Shown: in pieces, positions 39,501-51,500 of the stretch
Layout of the letters: each line of letters begins with the position of its first letter
Numbering within the stretch: the stretch's first letter is position 1
DNA from: Trogon surrucura
Lineage: Eukaryota > Chordata > Aves > Trogoniformes > Trogonidae
Length of the DNA: 64,000 nucleotides
Direction of reading: 5' to 3'
NCBI GenBank assembly: GCA_020746105.1
Contig: CM036617.1
Coordinates: 175,240,412-175,304,411, forward strand
Notes under the pieces: model-generated
What the model saw: only the letters and a program-made list of their open reading frames with translations
The model's database searches: none
Told to the model about the DNA's origin: nothing
Made by a program: the position numbers and the translations under genes

Positions 39501-42500
39501 GTCCAAGCTATATTGCACTGAAACTCACACATGCACTGTTTTCCATGATGTCCTTCATTTGGGGAGGGGCACGAGGTCAGCAGGGAGCCCAGGAGGCTTG
39601 AACGATCAGAAGAGCAGCGCTTCAGGTGCCCTGCACAAGCCCTCGTACAGAGGTGAACTCCGCTGGCTGCCCACGCTGAATTACAGGGTTGTGCCATGTG
39701 TAATGTAATGTGGAGTTAACACCGCATTTATTTAACTTGTTTAGTTGAATCTAAGTGATAAATCTTGCAATTTACATTGATAGTGCACCGTAAAGCACCC
39801 ACGTCAGCCCAGTCTTTAAACATGTGCTTAACTTTGCAGCCTTGTGATTAAGGTTGTGGACTGGGACACTGAAGAGCTGGGTTCAGTTCCTGCTCTAGTA
39901 CAGTCATCCAGTGGGATACAGGGTAAGTCATTTAGGCCCCAGTTTTTTTGAGCTGTTTAAGCTTGTCTCTGCTCAGCTATGAAACACATATCTAATTAAG
40001 ACCTCAGGTATCATTTACAGTAGTATTGTACGATGTAAAAACAATGTACTGTTGCCTTCCGATTAATTGTATGACCACGTTTTTAAACATAGTGATGCCA
40101 AAGCTTCTCATTTGCAATGTAAGTTAACAGTATGCTTCTGTCTCAAAGAAACTTTGAGAGAATGTTGATGAAAAATCAAGCGTACTTAATGGTATTGTTT
40201 GTCTTATATACTCCTTTAAAGTCAGGTAGTCCCCTGTAAGTGATTGCTGTGCTCTTCAGCAGTTTTCCTGAGATTTATTTCCTTCTGTCTCTGTTGGCTC
40301 TTTTATCATAGTAGAAAGTCAGTCTTTTGCATTCTTTCTGTTTTGTGTATGTACAAGATGAACCAGAAGAGAGAGCAAAGTACTGAATGGAAATATAGGG
40401 CTGCTACCTCAGTAGAAATAATATTTAAGTCAACACTGTAGTGTGCTGAAATGAGTAGATAGACCATGATGTTTGGCTCTATGAAAGGAGTATTGTAATC
40501 TCAAAATCAGTGTAGTGTTCAGAACTTGGCATAGATTTTGACCAAATACTGCTGTAGGACTATCATTGCATGTCATATTGTGCAATGAAAGTAAAACACA
40601 AGGAACTATTTCATTGCTAACAAAAGCCTATAGACTCTGACGTAAATAAGATCAATGTTCTTTGTCTGGTCCACCAGTAGTTTTTCTTAGACTTTATTTC
40701 CTCTGACTTTTTTTCCTGGTATTCTTAAGACTGTAGTTAGTCCATGCTTAGGATCTTTGTAAGATCTTGGTAATGGAAGATTATGTCCAGTTTGTGTTTA
40801 TTTCATGAAGAGCAAAGAGGCAAGTGGACCTAAATCGGGGCAGATAGTACCAGAAGATCTGAGGCCCCCAACACAGCTTAGGAAAGTTTAACTTTTCGAT
40901 GATAAACTGTATTCCGTGAGATAAGCTGCCTACTAAGGTGTCATGGCTTAGGGCTGGGCCGGCCACTAAACGCAGACGGATGCTCTCTAACTCCCTCTTC
41001 CCCCCAAACAGGAAGGAAAAGGGAATGAGGCAGAGAGATTTATGGGTTAGAAAAGAAAAACTAAAACAGCTTTAAAGAAACAATAATAGAGATAATACTA
41101 AAATGATAAAAATAAAGAACTATATACAACTACATATAAGCCCGGTATTGAACCCGACTCCTCCCGATAGCAGTCCCCAGTGATGCTGCATAGCCGGCGG
41201 CACTGGACAAGCCCCAGGCTCAGCAGAGGCGGGAACTGGGTACAGGGAACTGGATTTGGGAACTTGGGATCAGAATCAAAAGCAGGAGATCAGATGGAAT
41301 CCTCCCTGGACACTGGCCATTGCAGAAAGGGAAATAAACTCTCATGATCGCTCAATTTATACTAGATATGACGTATATGGGATGGAATACTCTCGTTGGT
41401 CACCTGTCCTGTCTATTGCACCCCAGAGGTGCCACCTTTTACTTCCTTGTGACCCCTCTTACTACCCGGCACCCCCAGCGTGGCACACAAGAGCCAGCAG
41501 TGGCCTTGGTCACTATAGGAATAAGTATCAGCAAGAGCCTTTCTGCACACCAGTCCCAGGCAGTGACTGTAAACATCAGGTGTTATTACTGCCAGTAGCA
41601 CACACTGTCTGCAAAAACATACTGCTGACTTCAGAATGTGCAACTTCTTAGAAGACACTAAACTGCAAAGTAAAAATCACTAAACAGAACTAGGTTTTTT
41701 AGCTCAAACTAGGACATAAGGGTATGCAAATGACACTATGTTTTGATAGACTCTTAGAAAAGCCCTAGAAAGTTGATACTGGGTGAAGAAATTTAAAGTA
41801 AGACTTAGCTTGAGTTGAGGATAAATTTGAAATTGGTTTCTGAACTTTGCTCGGCTTCTCTCTTGTCACAGAGATGAATAGACTGATTATACCACTTAAT
41901 AGCTCTGAGTCTAAGCTTCTGAGGTCTTTAGATGTTTGCTTTGTAGCTTGCTTTGACATGCTGCAGTTACATTTCTCAAGTGCTTTTCTTTAGCCTTACA
42001 TTGGTTGCAATCAAAAATCCTAAATCCGTTCAGTTGGCTGGCAGAGTACTCAGTGTTGCAGTGTAAGAGCCACACATTTGAAAATCAGGTGCCATGTTGC
42101 TAGCTGCTGAAGCTTAAATGTTTTATTAGCTCTAAATGTTTTAAATATTTTGTTAGTACTGAATACTCTGCAGAACCAAGGAGGAAGTTAGGCTCTGAAC
42201 TTGCCATTGCACTCACTGTATGGATATGTTTACTTGCAGTTAGTTTTATTGAAATAAATGGAAGTACATCCTTAAGTTAGAATTGTGTGTGACCACTTCT
42301 TGGAAGTAAGACCTTGAAGAAAGGTATTGTTTCATATATATATACACACATATACATACACATATGATGAAGTAACAGTTGAATTTTCAAATATGTCTTT
42401 AAGGAGAGTTTGTGAGTACTGTAAGATTTGGATCTACATTTCATTTCCCCCTCATGTCTCTAGTCTCTCTCTGGAGCCTGATAGAAATGGCCTGCTGCAG

Positions 42501-45500
42501 TTTTCTTGCTTAGCTGCAGAGAGTCATTATTCTGTGCACTGGGAAATCTTTCTGAACATCTGAGGGGCACGCGGAGAAATCAACAGATGATCTTCTGAAA
42601 CCGCTTAAGATTGGATGAAATTTGGAATGTTGTATGCAGAGTATTTTATATATTTCTTTTATAAATTCATTCTTGCTGCTCTGTTAAAAGTTGAGGTGTA
42701 GAGTTTTTTAAGGAGTACTGACTCCATTCCTGATTGACTCACTATATTTCTACAAAACTTCGGTCAAATACTCAAAATGTCACACAAGCGAGCAACTAGT
42801 TTAGATAATAACTCATTTTTATTGAGGTTTGCCTCAAAATGTTACAGTGCTTTAGAAATGCAATGTCTCTGGGTTTTTCATGTCTTACAAAGTATATAAC
42901 CAACATTCAGGTAAAATTACTCTTTGCATGTGAAGCTTTGCAGTGAATGACACTAATTCAGACTTGAAGCTGTGAGAAGGATTCACATTTGTTGTGTCAG
43001 GTTCTGACACTTCTTCAACTTGATCTGATTTATACTTTGTCCCTTTCATAGGTGCCTATCTTGTCCCATACTTAATCTTGCTACTGATAATAGGGATTCC
43101 ACTCTTTTTCTTGGAGCTTGCCGTGGGGCAGAGGATCCGCCGAGGGAGTATTGGTGTGTGGAATTATATCAGCCCTAAACTTGGAGGAATTGGATTTGCA
43201 AGCTGTGTAGTAAGTTTTTAATGTTAATTGTGTGGTATCCTTTCAAACTGTAAAATTTAGACTTTCTGTTTTGCAGCTGGGTGTCAAGGTCAGTTCACAA
43301 TGTTTTGGAAGATCTCAAAACTTAGATGAACACATTAAAAAAGTGATACAGATGTATCTGTGAAACCAGTAAACCTGTGTTTTGTGATTCTTTTGAAATT
43401 GGGAACTAGGGAGCAGAGCAATCTTTTGGAAGAAAAACACCTGTAGAAGTGTAGGTGTTAAGTGATAGATACAGAGAAAAGTTGAAATGTAGAAAATAGC
43501 TTGTATTTTCATGGGACAAGCCATTCAGTTCTTACTCTGACTTATTTTAGTAAAAGTTAGGTTCAGTGGCTGATGTGCAAAAATATGCAGAAGTTCATCA
43601 GGGATTTATTTATTTATTTTCCCTTTTAATTTACAAATATAGTTAATGTAGCTTTTTGATCTGTCTTTTTCTTTTTTTTTTTAATAGGTGTGTTTCTTTG
43701 TGGCGCTATACTACAATGTCATTATTGGATGGAGTCTGTTTTACTTTTCCCAGTCTTTTCAACATCCGTTACCATGGGACCAGTGTCCATTAGTTAAAAA
43801 TGCATCTCATACCTGTAAGTTTATATTGATGTTCTTAAAAATCGTATGAAATTTATAAAATTTGATATTTTCAAGCAAAAAGTAAACCAAGCACAATTCA
43901 AGTTTGTGGGAAAAAAGTGGTGTATGCAAAGCTGGTTTTCCATCTTAATATCACATTACAATACTTGGAAAAAATACAACCAAAAACCTAATCTCAGATA
44001 AATATACTGTATTTCAAAAGGAACATTAATGTCAGCAGGATCTTAAAGAGTGCTGAAATTATGTGAATGCAGGAAAAATCCTGATTATTTTTTTTGTGAT
44101 ATTAGTATTGTTTTTTATGTTTACTTGATGAAAAACAAAGAGGGAAGAAAGATATTTCTACATTTCAATTAGTAGAACTTCTTGGTGAAAAGCAAAAACT
44201 GTCGCATTACAAACAAAGCAGAAAATGGAAAACTGTAAACAAGGATGAAGTGCATGTGATAAAAGCATTGTTTGCTTTGTAAACCAATAGAAATGAGATA
44301 ATTTTTTAACTGGTTGAAGGCAAGAAGACAGAGAATTGTGATCAGTGGGACAGAGTCTAGCTGGAGGCCTGTGTCTATTGGAGTCCCTCAGGGGTCAGTA
44401 CTGGGGCCAGTGCTGTTCAATATATTTATCAATGACAACAAGGCCAAGTGTAGAGTCTTGCATCTGGGAAAGAACAATCCCATGTGCCAGTGTAGGTTGG
44501 GGACTGACCTGCTGGAGAGCAGCACAGGTGAAAGGGACCTGGGAGTCTTGGTGGACAGCAGGATGACCATGAGCCAGCAGTGTGCCCTCGTGGCCAAGAA
44601 GGCCAATGGCATCCTGGGGTGTATTAGAAGGGGAGGAGCTAGCAGATTGAGAGAAGTCCTCTTCCCCCTCTACTGTAATACTTTATCCAGTTCTGGGCCC
44701 CTCAGCTCAAGAGAGACAGGGAACTGCTTGAGAGAGTCCAGCGCGGAGCCACAAAGATGATTAAGGGAGTGGAACATCTCCATTACGAGGAAAGGCTGAA
44801 GGAGCTGGGTCTCTTTAGTTTGGAGAAGAGGAGGCTGAGGGGTGACCTCATTAATGTTTATAAATATGTAAAGGATGAGTGTCAGAAGGCTAAAGCCAGG
44901 CACTTCTCAGTGATGTCCAGAGAAAGAACAAAGGGCAATGGGTGCAAACTGGAATATGGGAGGTTCCACAAAAACATTAGGAAAAAGTTTTTCACTGTGA
45001 GGGTGACAGAGCACTGGAACAGGCTGCCCAGGGAGGTTGTGGAATCTCCTCTAGAGACATTCAGAACCCATCTGGACGCATTCCTGTGTGACCTACTGTA
45101 GGTGATCCTGCTCTGACAGGGGAGTTGGACTAGATGATCTTTCGAGGTCCCTTCCAACTCCTAACGTTCTGTGATTCTGTGACTTGTCATAAGTTTGTTG
45201 CTATGATGAGATGGTCTCACATAGACATTATACGACAGCATTAAAAGTTCTTTATTACTTGGTTTTAGTTATCGCATAGTAGTTGCACACTTGAATTATC
45301 CTTGCTACTAAAATATCAAATATTTGGGGTTTTTTTGGATCCTAAATTTTCTTTAATTCCTTCTGTGTGTTTTTTTTACCCCTTTAATAAGTAATATAAC
45401 CAGTGGCATTTGAAAGTTGTATCCCATTTTTATAGTGTCTTTGTCAGAGCTGCTTGCTTCAGTTGTTTGAAATAATCAGTATTTGTGAATGTTGGCACAA

Positions 45501-48500
45501 AGTCACGTTGACTGTATTCCATAAGCTACTGTCCATTAATCAAGCCAGGTGATTGTTTACATACTCTTATCCTGCCTAAATGTTAAGATACAGTGTATCA
45601 GTCTAACTTCAGCAAAGGTCAACTGTACTAAGCTTAAACAGAGAAAAATATTATATCTGGTAATGTCTTACAGTTTATTTCAGTGAAGATCTGAAACCTG
45701 TGTTAGCTTTCTTAAATTTAGTATGTATTTCCCTTATTATTGTTAGTTACCATGACTCAGGATGTGATTGCTAAGACCATGATAAGTTCATGATAAGAGA
45801 CATGATTGATTGTCAGATACCAATAAATTATTAAAAAGTTAAGTAAATATTTTCTTTGAAGGATTCTTTCCATTTATATGGGCTACGTGTCTAGATACAC
45901 GCAATTTCTTAATCTTTGGTAATGTGAGTAAAGCAGAATTACAGTATAATTAGAAAATCACTTCTGGAATACACATAGCAACTTTCATTTAGCGTATCTG
46001 TGTAGGAGCCATTCTTTCCTTTTCTCGTCATGATGGTATTATTATTTTATTATTTTGTCATTTATAACGCCTATTGATTTGTCATATCAAAGCAGACACA
46101 ACTGAGAATTTGTTTTTCATGTATTTTCAAAACTGTGTCCATTTCAGAGAGATACTTGTCATAGGATATGTCACAATATCATACATAGGTAATCTAATCT
46201 TACGTGTGATAAATGGAATGTATGTTTTCGTCTAGGTCTGCCTACTAATTAGTACTTCAGTGAAAAATAAACTGTCTAGGACTTGGATTGACCATATGCA
46301 TAGGAATACGCTATCGTAAAAGGATGTTTTAAAAAGATACACCATAACCTTTCACCAAAAATAATCCTTTTTTTCTTTTAGACAATGTCTTAAGACTCTC
46401 TGAGTTTAGTTTCTCAGTAAATGATAACTGCACAATTACAAATATTGAGAGTTGGTAGAACAGTGTTACGAAATGGGAAATTCATCTCTCCTGAACCCAT
46501 CCTTTACTTGCTCACATCTCTTGACAGTTGTGGAGCCAGAGTGTGAAAAAAGTTCTCCAACCACTTATTACTGGTACAGAGAAGCGCTGAATATTTCCAG
46601 CTCTCTGTCAGAGAGCGGAGGTTTAAACTGGAAGATGACTATCTGCTTGCTGGCTGCCTGGGTCATGGTATGCCTAGCCATGATCAAAGGCATTCAGTCT
46701 TCAGGCAAGGTAAGTACACTGTTCATTTAAGTGATGGTGTTTTGCTTCTAAACATTTACTGACATTTTTGTTCACCACACCCTCTATTTATTCTCTCAGG
46801 AAATCTGTAGGAGCGGGTTAGAAGGTGTGACTCACCCCAGTATTTGTATAGTCTCAAGTAGAAGAATGTTAGTAGTTAAGCATTAAAATTCTAGTAGTTG
46901 TAGTGGGAATTGTAGTTATTTAGTGGGAATTGAGATCTGAAGAACAATTATTTCTGTTGTTGTCAACAGAAGTCTTGCAAATAACTGTACCTCAGGTTTT
47001 AATGTGCAGTGTAAACCTGAGTGTTTCTGAATGTCTAAGGAATTAGGTTTCCATGTATACGCACAGTATAATTGCAGTGCACCCAGGTCCTCAGAATACC
47101 TTCCCATTTTTGTTTTTATTGTTGTTGTTGTTGCTATCCATGCTTCTGTGCTAAATGCAGCTGCTTTTCAGAATTATGGTTTGTTTCTTTTGACTAATGA
47201 CTAACTATCCTTTTGCATCTGAGTATGTCACCTTGTCTTTTTTCCTTTCCATGCAGGCAGCTGGATTGGCTAGTGAATGGTTTGCTAGCTCTGTTGATCT
47301 CGGTGGGATTTTCAGATGAAAAATAATCTGTTCTAATAGCCAAATTCTTTGATATTAAAAAGTTTGGCACTGAGATGGAAATTACTGTGTATTTGAGTCC
47401 AAATTAGTGTATTTCAGTTAGAGAAACAACTAGCAAGTTTAGTGAGAGAATCAGTTGACTAAACTTCTAAGTACAGAATAGATTTGCTTTTCAGTGATGG
47501 AGAATGAAAGATAGTGTTTGATTACTATTTTTTTTTTCATTTTGGCAGTAGGCATTTCTTACTGATTTGAATCCGTTGGTTATGTACTTTCTATTGACTC
47601 TTGTGTTCTCTCCTTGTGAAGGCACAATGAGTTTGTATTCATGCTGTGTATCTTTACCATACTGTGTGCTTGAATCAAAGTGCATTTGTAAAGTGAAGAG
47701 TTTCTAACAGAGTCCACTTCTGTCCTTGTCGTCATCTCATTGAATTCACACTGATTTTCCCTGGAAGCCCAGCAGTTTGTTATCAGTTAGTCAGCACAAT
47801 GGCAACCATATTGTATTAATACAGTACAGAATTTATTTTACAGTCATGTGATTTTGCTTTCTTCTGCTGTAGACACAAGGGCAATGAAAAGTGTTCTGTA
47901 TATTTCTTAGAGCATATGATTATCAGTCATATATCCAAAGGATACTGAGTAGTGAATGAAGATATTGAAAATAAAGTCCACGGGTGTCGTATTAAATGTC
48001 TTCTTAATGTTTTTCAGATCATGTATTTTAGTTCCCTTTTTCCTTATGTGGTACTTTTATGCTTTCTGATCAGAGGACTGCTCCTTAATGGGTCAGTGGA
48101 TGGAATTCGTCACATGTTCACACCTAAGGTATGTGCTTAATTTGTTTGCAGTGTAGTTTAAGTGGCAGTTTGACCATTTATTAATGCTATCGTTTAAATT
48201 TATTGTCTTTATAGAACATTTGGCCATATTTCTGTTTGGTTAAATTGCAAAATTGTTGTTGACCTCAGTGGCGCAATATCAAGCTGTAAGGTTTAACTAA
48301 AGGCTGTAAGTGTTCCAAGGTTCTGTGTAGAGTTACCTCCCTTAGGTGGATTATTCCCAGAGTTAGATGCCTTTACAGAACTAAGCAACAGAAAGTGCTA
48401 TTTACAGAATTCAGGATGTTTACAAAACTCCAAATACTGAAAAGAGAGGTGAATCTTAAATCTCACCTTTCTCTGGGATTGATACCTGGTTCTGGGATGT

Positions 48501-51500
48501 CACAGTGAAATGCCTTACCTTGAACGCTGTCATGGCTTTACATAATTAACTTGTCCCTTTTGAATGAGGACAAATTTGTTCCTTTTTAGAAATAAATTAA
48601 TGCTGATTACATAGTAGTCCCAAGTACAGGAGACTTATCTTTATTGAAGTAGCGTAAGTACTCCCCACTCACCTTTCCTTACGGTTGTCATGCCAAGGTA
48701 GAAGCAGGTCTAAGCACACATTTTTTTACTATCAGCTTTATTACCTGAAATGTGCCTTACAGAACTTCAGTTTTTATAACTATAGAGGTGGAAAGAGGTG
48801 TTACCAATCTCTGTTTAGTCTGAAGACCTAAATTCTACCCACACACATCTTGAGTGCTTGTAACTGTATCTATACTACAGGAAGAGCATGTCTGAATAGT
48901 CAGAGACATACTCAGGAATGCGTAATGCTTTACTTCATATTGTATTATGAAATGGACTTTCCAACAAGTCATTTCAAAATACAGTTGAGCAGAACAGGAC
49001 TGATGTTTCAAGAATGAAAGCCGAATAATAAGGGTTGAAATCAGTGCCCATAGTGGCTAATGCCAGATGGCAGCGTGTTGACAGTTGTATTGATTCCAGG
49101 TGTTTTGAGTCTCTGCAGGACTGTTATCCTGTAAAAACAGCCTTTATTAGCTATCACATTTTTTCTTGCATTGTGATACGCAGTCGTGTTCCGCTTCACT
49201 CGCTGCCACTGCTCTAGAGACTTGTGGTTCTGCAGGAACTTGCAGGCTGCTCAGGCAAATTTGGAAGATCTGAGGAACAGAGAATTGTGATGCTTGCTGA
49301 TGAAGTCTGTAGGAGAGATGGAATACGGGCCTCTTGAAGTTTTAGTTTTGATTCTTGAACTGCAGTGTTAATCCTTTCTTTAATTAGAGAAATACCATTA
49401 GATACTAAGGGAAAGTAAACACTGAAACTCCCCTTGAATACCAACACCTCTTCACTCTTTGCTATTTAATCTTTCATGAGTTAGACCTAAAATAAGTTGC
49501 AGCTGATGCTTACTTTAGAGTTACATTATAACTTAATTGTACAATTATTTCAGGTGTTCAGAGAAATGAACTTGAAAGAAAAATTGGTTTTAATTTCTTT
49601 TACTGATTCTGTATCTTGAAACTTAAATTGTGGTTTAAATTTGAGGTTAGAATGGCTGACCTGTCTGTCACATGCAGTATATGTGAATGTAAACATTCAA
49701 TCTCTGATTACTTGAGGGCTAATATGGACTGCAGGTTCATATGGAACTACCTGAAGGAATTCAGACTCCCTCCAATGTGCTAACAGTTGATTTGGGCAGA
49801 CAGACTGTAAAAAGGATTGCTAAGCTGAACTAGCTTGGAAATTTTCCAGGTAGATAGGCGTGAGAGGGGAGAGGGAAACACCTTTTCAGTCTCAATTGGT
49901 TCAGCAAACATTTTAACCACACATGATTACAACATATTCCCGCAGAAGAGTTGTGTAAGCGCAGCAGAGGACTGGCACACGTTGGTGCAAGTGTGAGAGT
50001 GCAGGGATAATGAAGAAGGGGAGAATTTCTGTTTGGTGTGCTTGATGAACAAAGCAGAAGTTCTAAATAATAACCGTAATGAAAAACTTCATGAAAGGCA
50101 TAGGAAAAGCCTGCTGAGGTCAACCACTACAATGAATCTGTAGGACTTTATGAAGCTTAAATACAGACCCACCCCCAAATTTCACAGAAAATATCTTACA
50201 ATAGCAATACAATTACAAGCTCATTTTAAAATGCTAGGCAATGCATACCTGAGAACGTACTACCTTTGATGGTACTAGATGATCTATTGCAGAAGTGAGA
50301 CAACAGTTTATGGCATTGATAAAATTAAGAATAATCCTCGAGCTCCCTCCAGTGGAAAAGCTCTAGCATGACTGTGTGGTACAGGCAGACTGAACTGTGT
50401 GCAATAGCTACTTGTGCGTTGTAATTCTAACAGAAATTGTAAGGAATGAGTTTATTGTAATAGATATCCTTTAAAATATAATCTATTTTAGCTATATATA
50501 AATGAATAAAGAAGGTATTTGCTACCCGTCTATAATAAATAGGGGGAACTGGAGTGTTTTTAAAAATGTTAAAACAATAGCAGATCTTTTCTCCTCAGAG
50601 TAGACTGTCAGTCTAATGATGCTGGTATCTATACTGATGCTTTTTAGTTTTATTGGTTTTGGTAAACCTGGGATTTAAAAAAATTACATGCGTAGGTGTA
50701 AGGTCTTTCACTGTTAAATGAATGGAGACCCTGAATCAACTTGAAAAAAATAATCTTTAAATTTCACATGTACTTCTTTCATATGATTTGGAATCTAGAA
50801 GAATCTGAGATAGGCAGATGATGACTCATAACTTTGTAACAAAGATATTTTTTGAAGTATGGTCATCTGAATGAGCAGTACGGTTCATTTTTTTTTTTGA
50901 TAAAAACCTTAGTTTTCCCTCAAACACATGACCCGTTTAACCTAGGGGAAATTCGAGGCATTTGGCTTAAGGGAGATTTGACTCATGGACTATACTGATT
51001 GTGGTGGTCAGTATTTATCTCATATATTGCGTTTGGCTTTACGTATTTGCATGTAATAGAATTCCATATAAGCATGTGTATCGCATTTGCTTTTTTCTAA
51101 AAAGAAAGTAACAAGGCAACTTTAAACATACTTAATGCATTTATAAGAGAGTTGATCATCCCAAAACACGTCTTAATTCCAACAACTGTCAACACATATA
51201 CTGAAAAAAAAGAAGACAGGAGATGATGGATGTTCTCTCTTCTCAGTATAAATAGCTGCTATTTACATTATCATATAGCTCCAGTAATGTGTCATTGTTG
51301 GGAACATTTTGGATTATTAGATCATATAAAATAAGTAGAAATTTTGGCCTGTAATTTCACTCAACTTTAGCTGTCAAATTCAGCTTTCATTTTACTGTAA
51401 TGGAAATATGTTTGTAGTGGAGTATTAGCATTTTATGATGTAGGCTGTCTTCCTGTTCTTTTTTCTTTTTTTTCTTCTGTTGTTTTTTTCATATAATAGA

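Larger units (their letters stand above)
33551..40938 (+). other. SLC6A15: SLC6A15 intron 2, part before the LTR
   Basis: Intron 2 is the longest intron within the coding region, about 9.5 kb. This part is AT-rich with no coding exon recognised. It contains a 15-bp tandem duplication at 36768-36797, unexplained GC-richer stretches at about 36250-36950, a CTCF-like motif at 39455-39468 and a MIR-type SINE at about 39835-39965. Frames at 36213-36461 and 39454-39708 show no family motif. Confidence 0.55.

Noticed and set aside
39880-39890. B-box GGTTCAGTTCC as a tRNA gene
   Set aside because: No cloverleaf, anticodon arm or acceptor stem can be placed; the context matches a degraded MIR-type SINE.
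41256-41651. 131-codon frame as a gene
   Set aside because: It lies wholly inside the solo LTR and has no retroviral or cellular protein motif.
44314-44760. 148-codon frame with a reverse-transcriptase motif as a host gene
   Set aside because: It is part of a truncated CR1 retrotransposon with a deleted catalytic segment and a frameshift.
46452-46527. Extension of SLC6A15 exon 5 upstream in the open frame
   Set aside because: The sequence before 46528 does not match the family, and a good acceptor TTGACAG restores frame and homology exactly at 46528.
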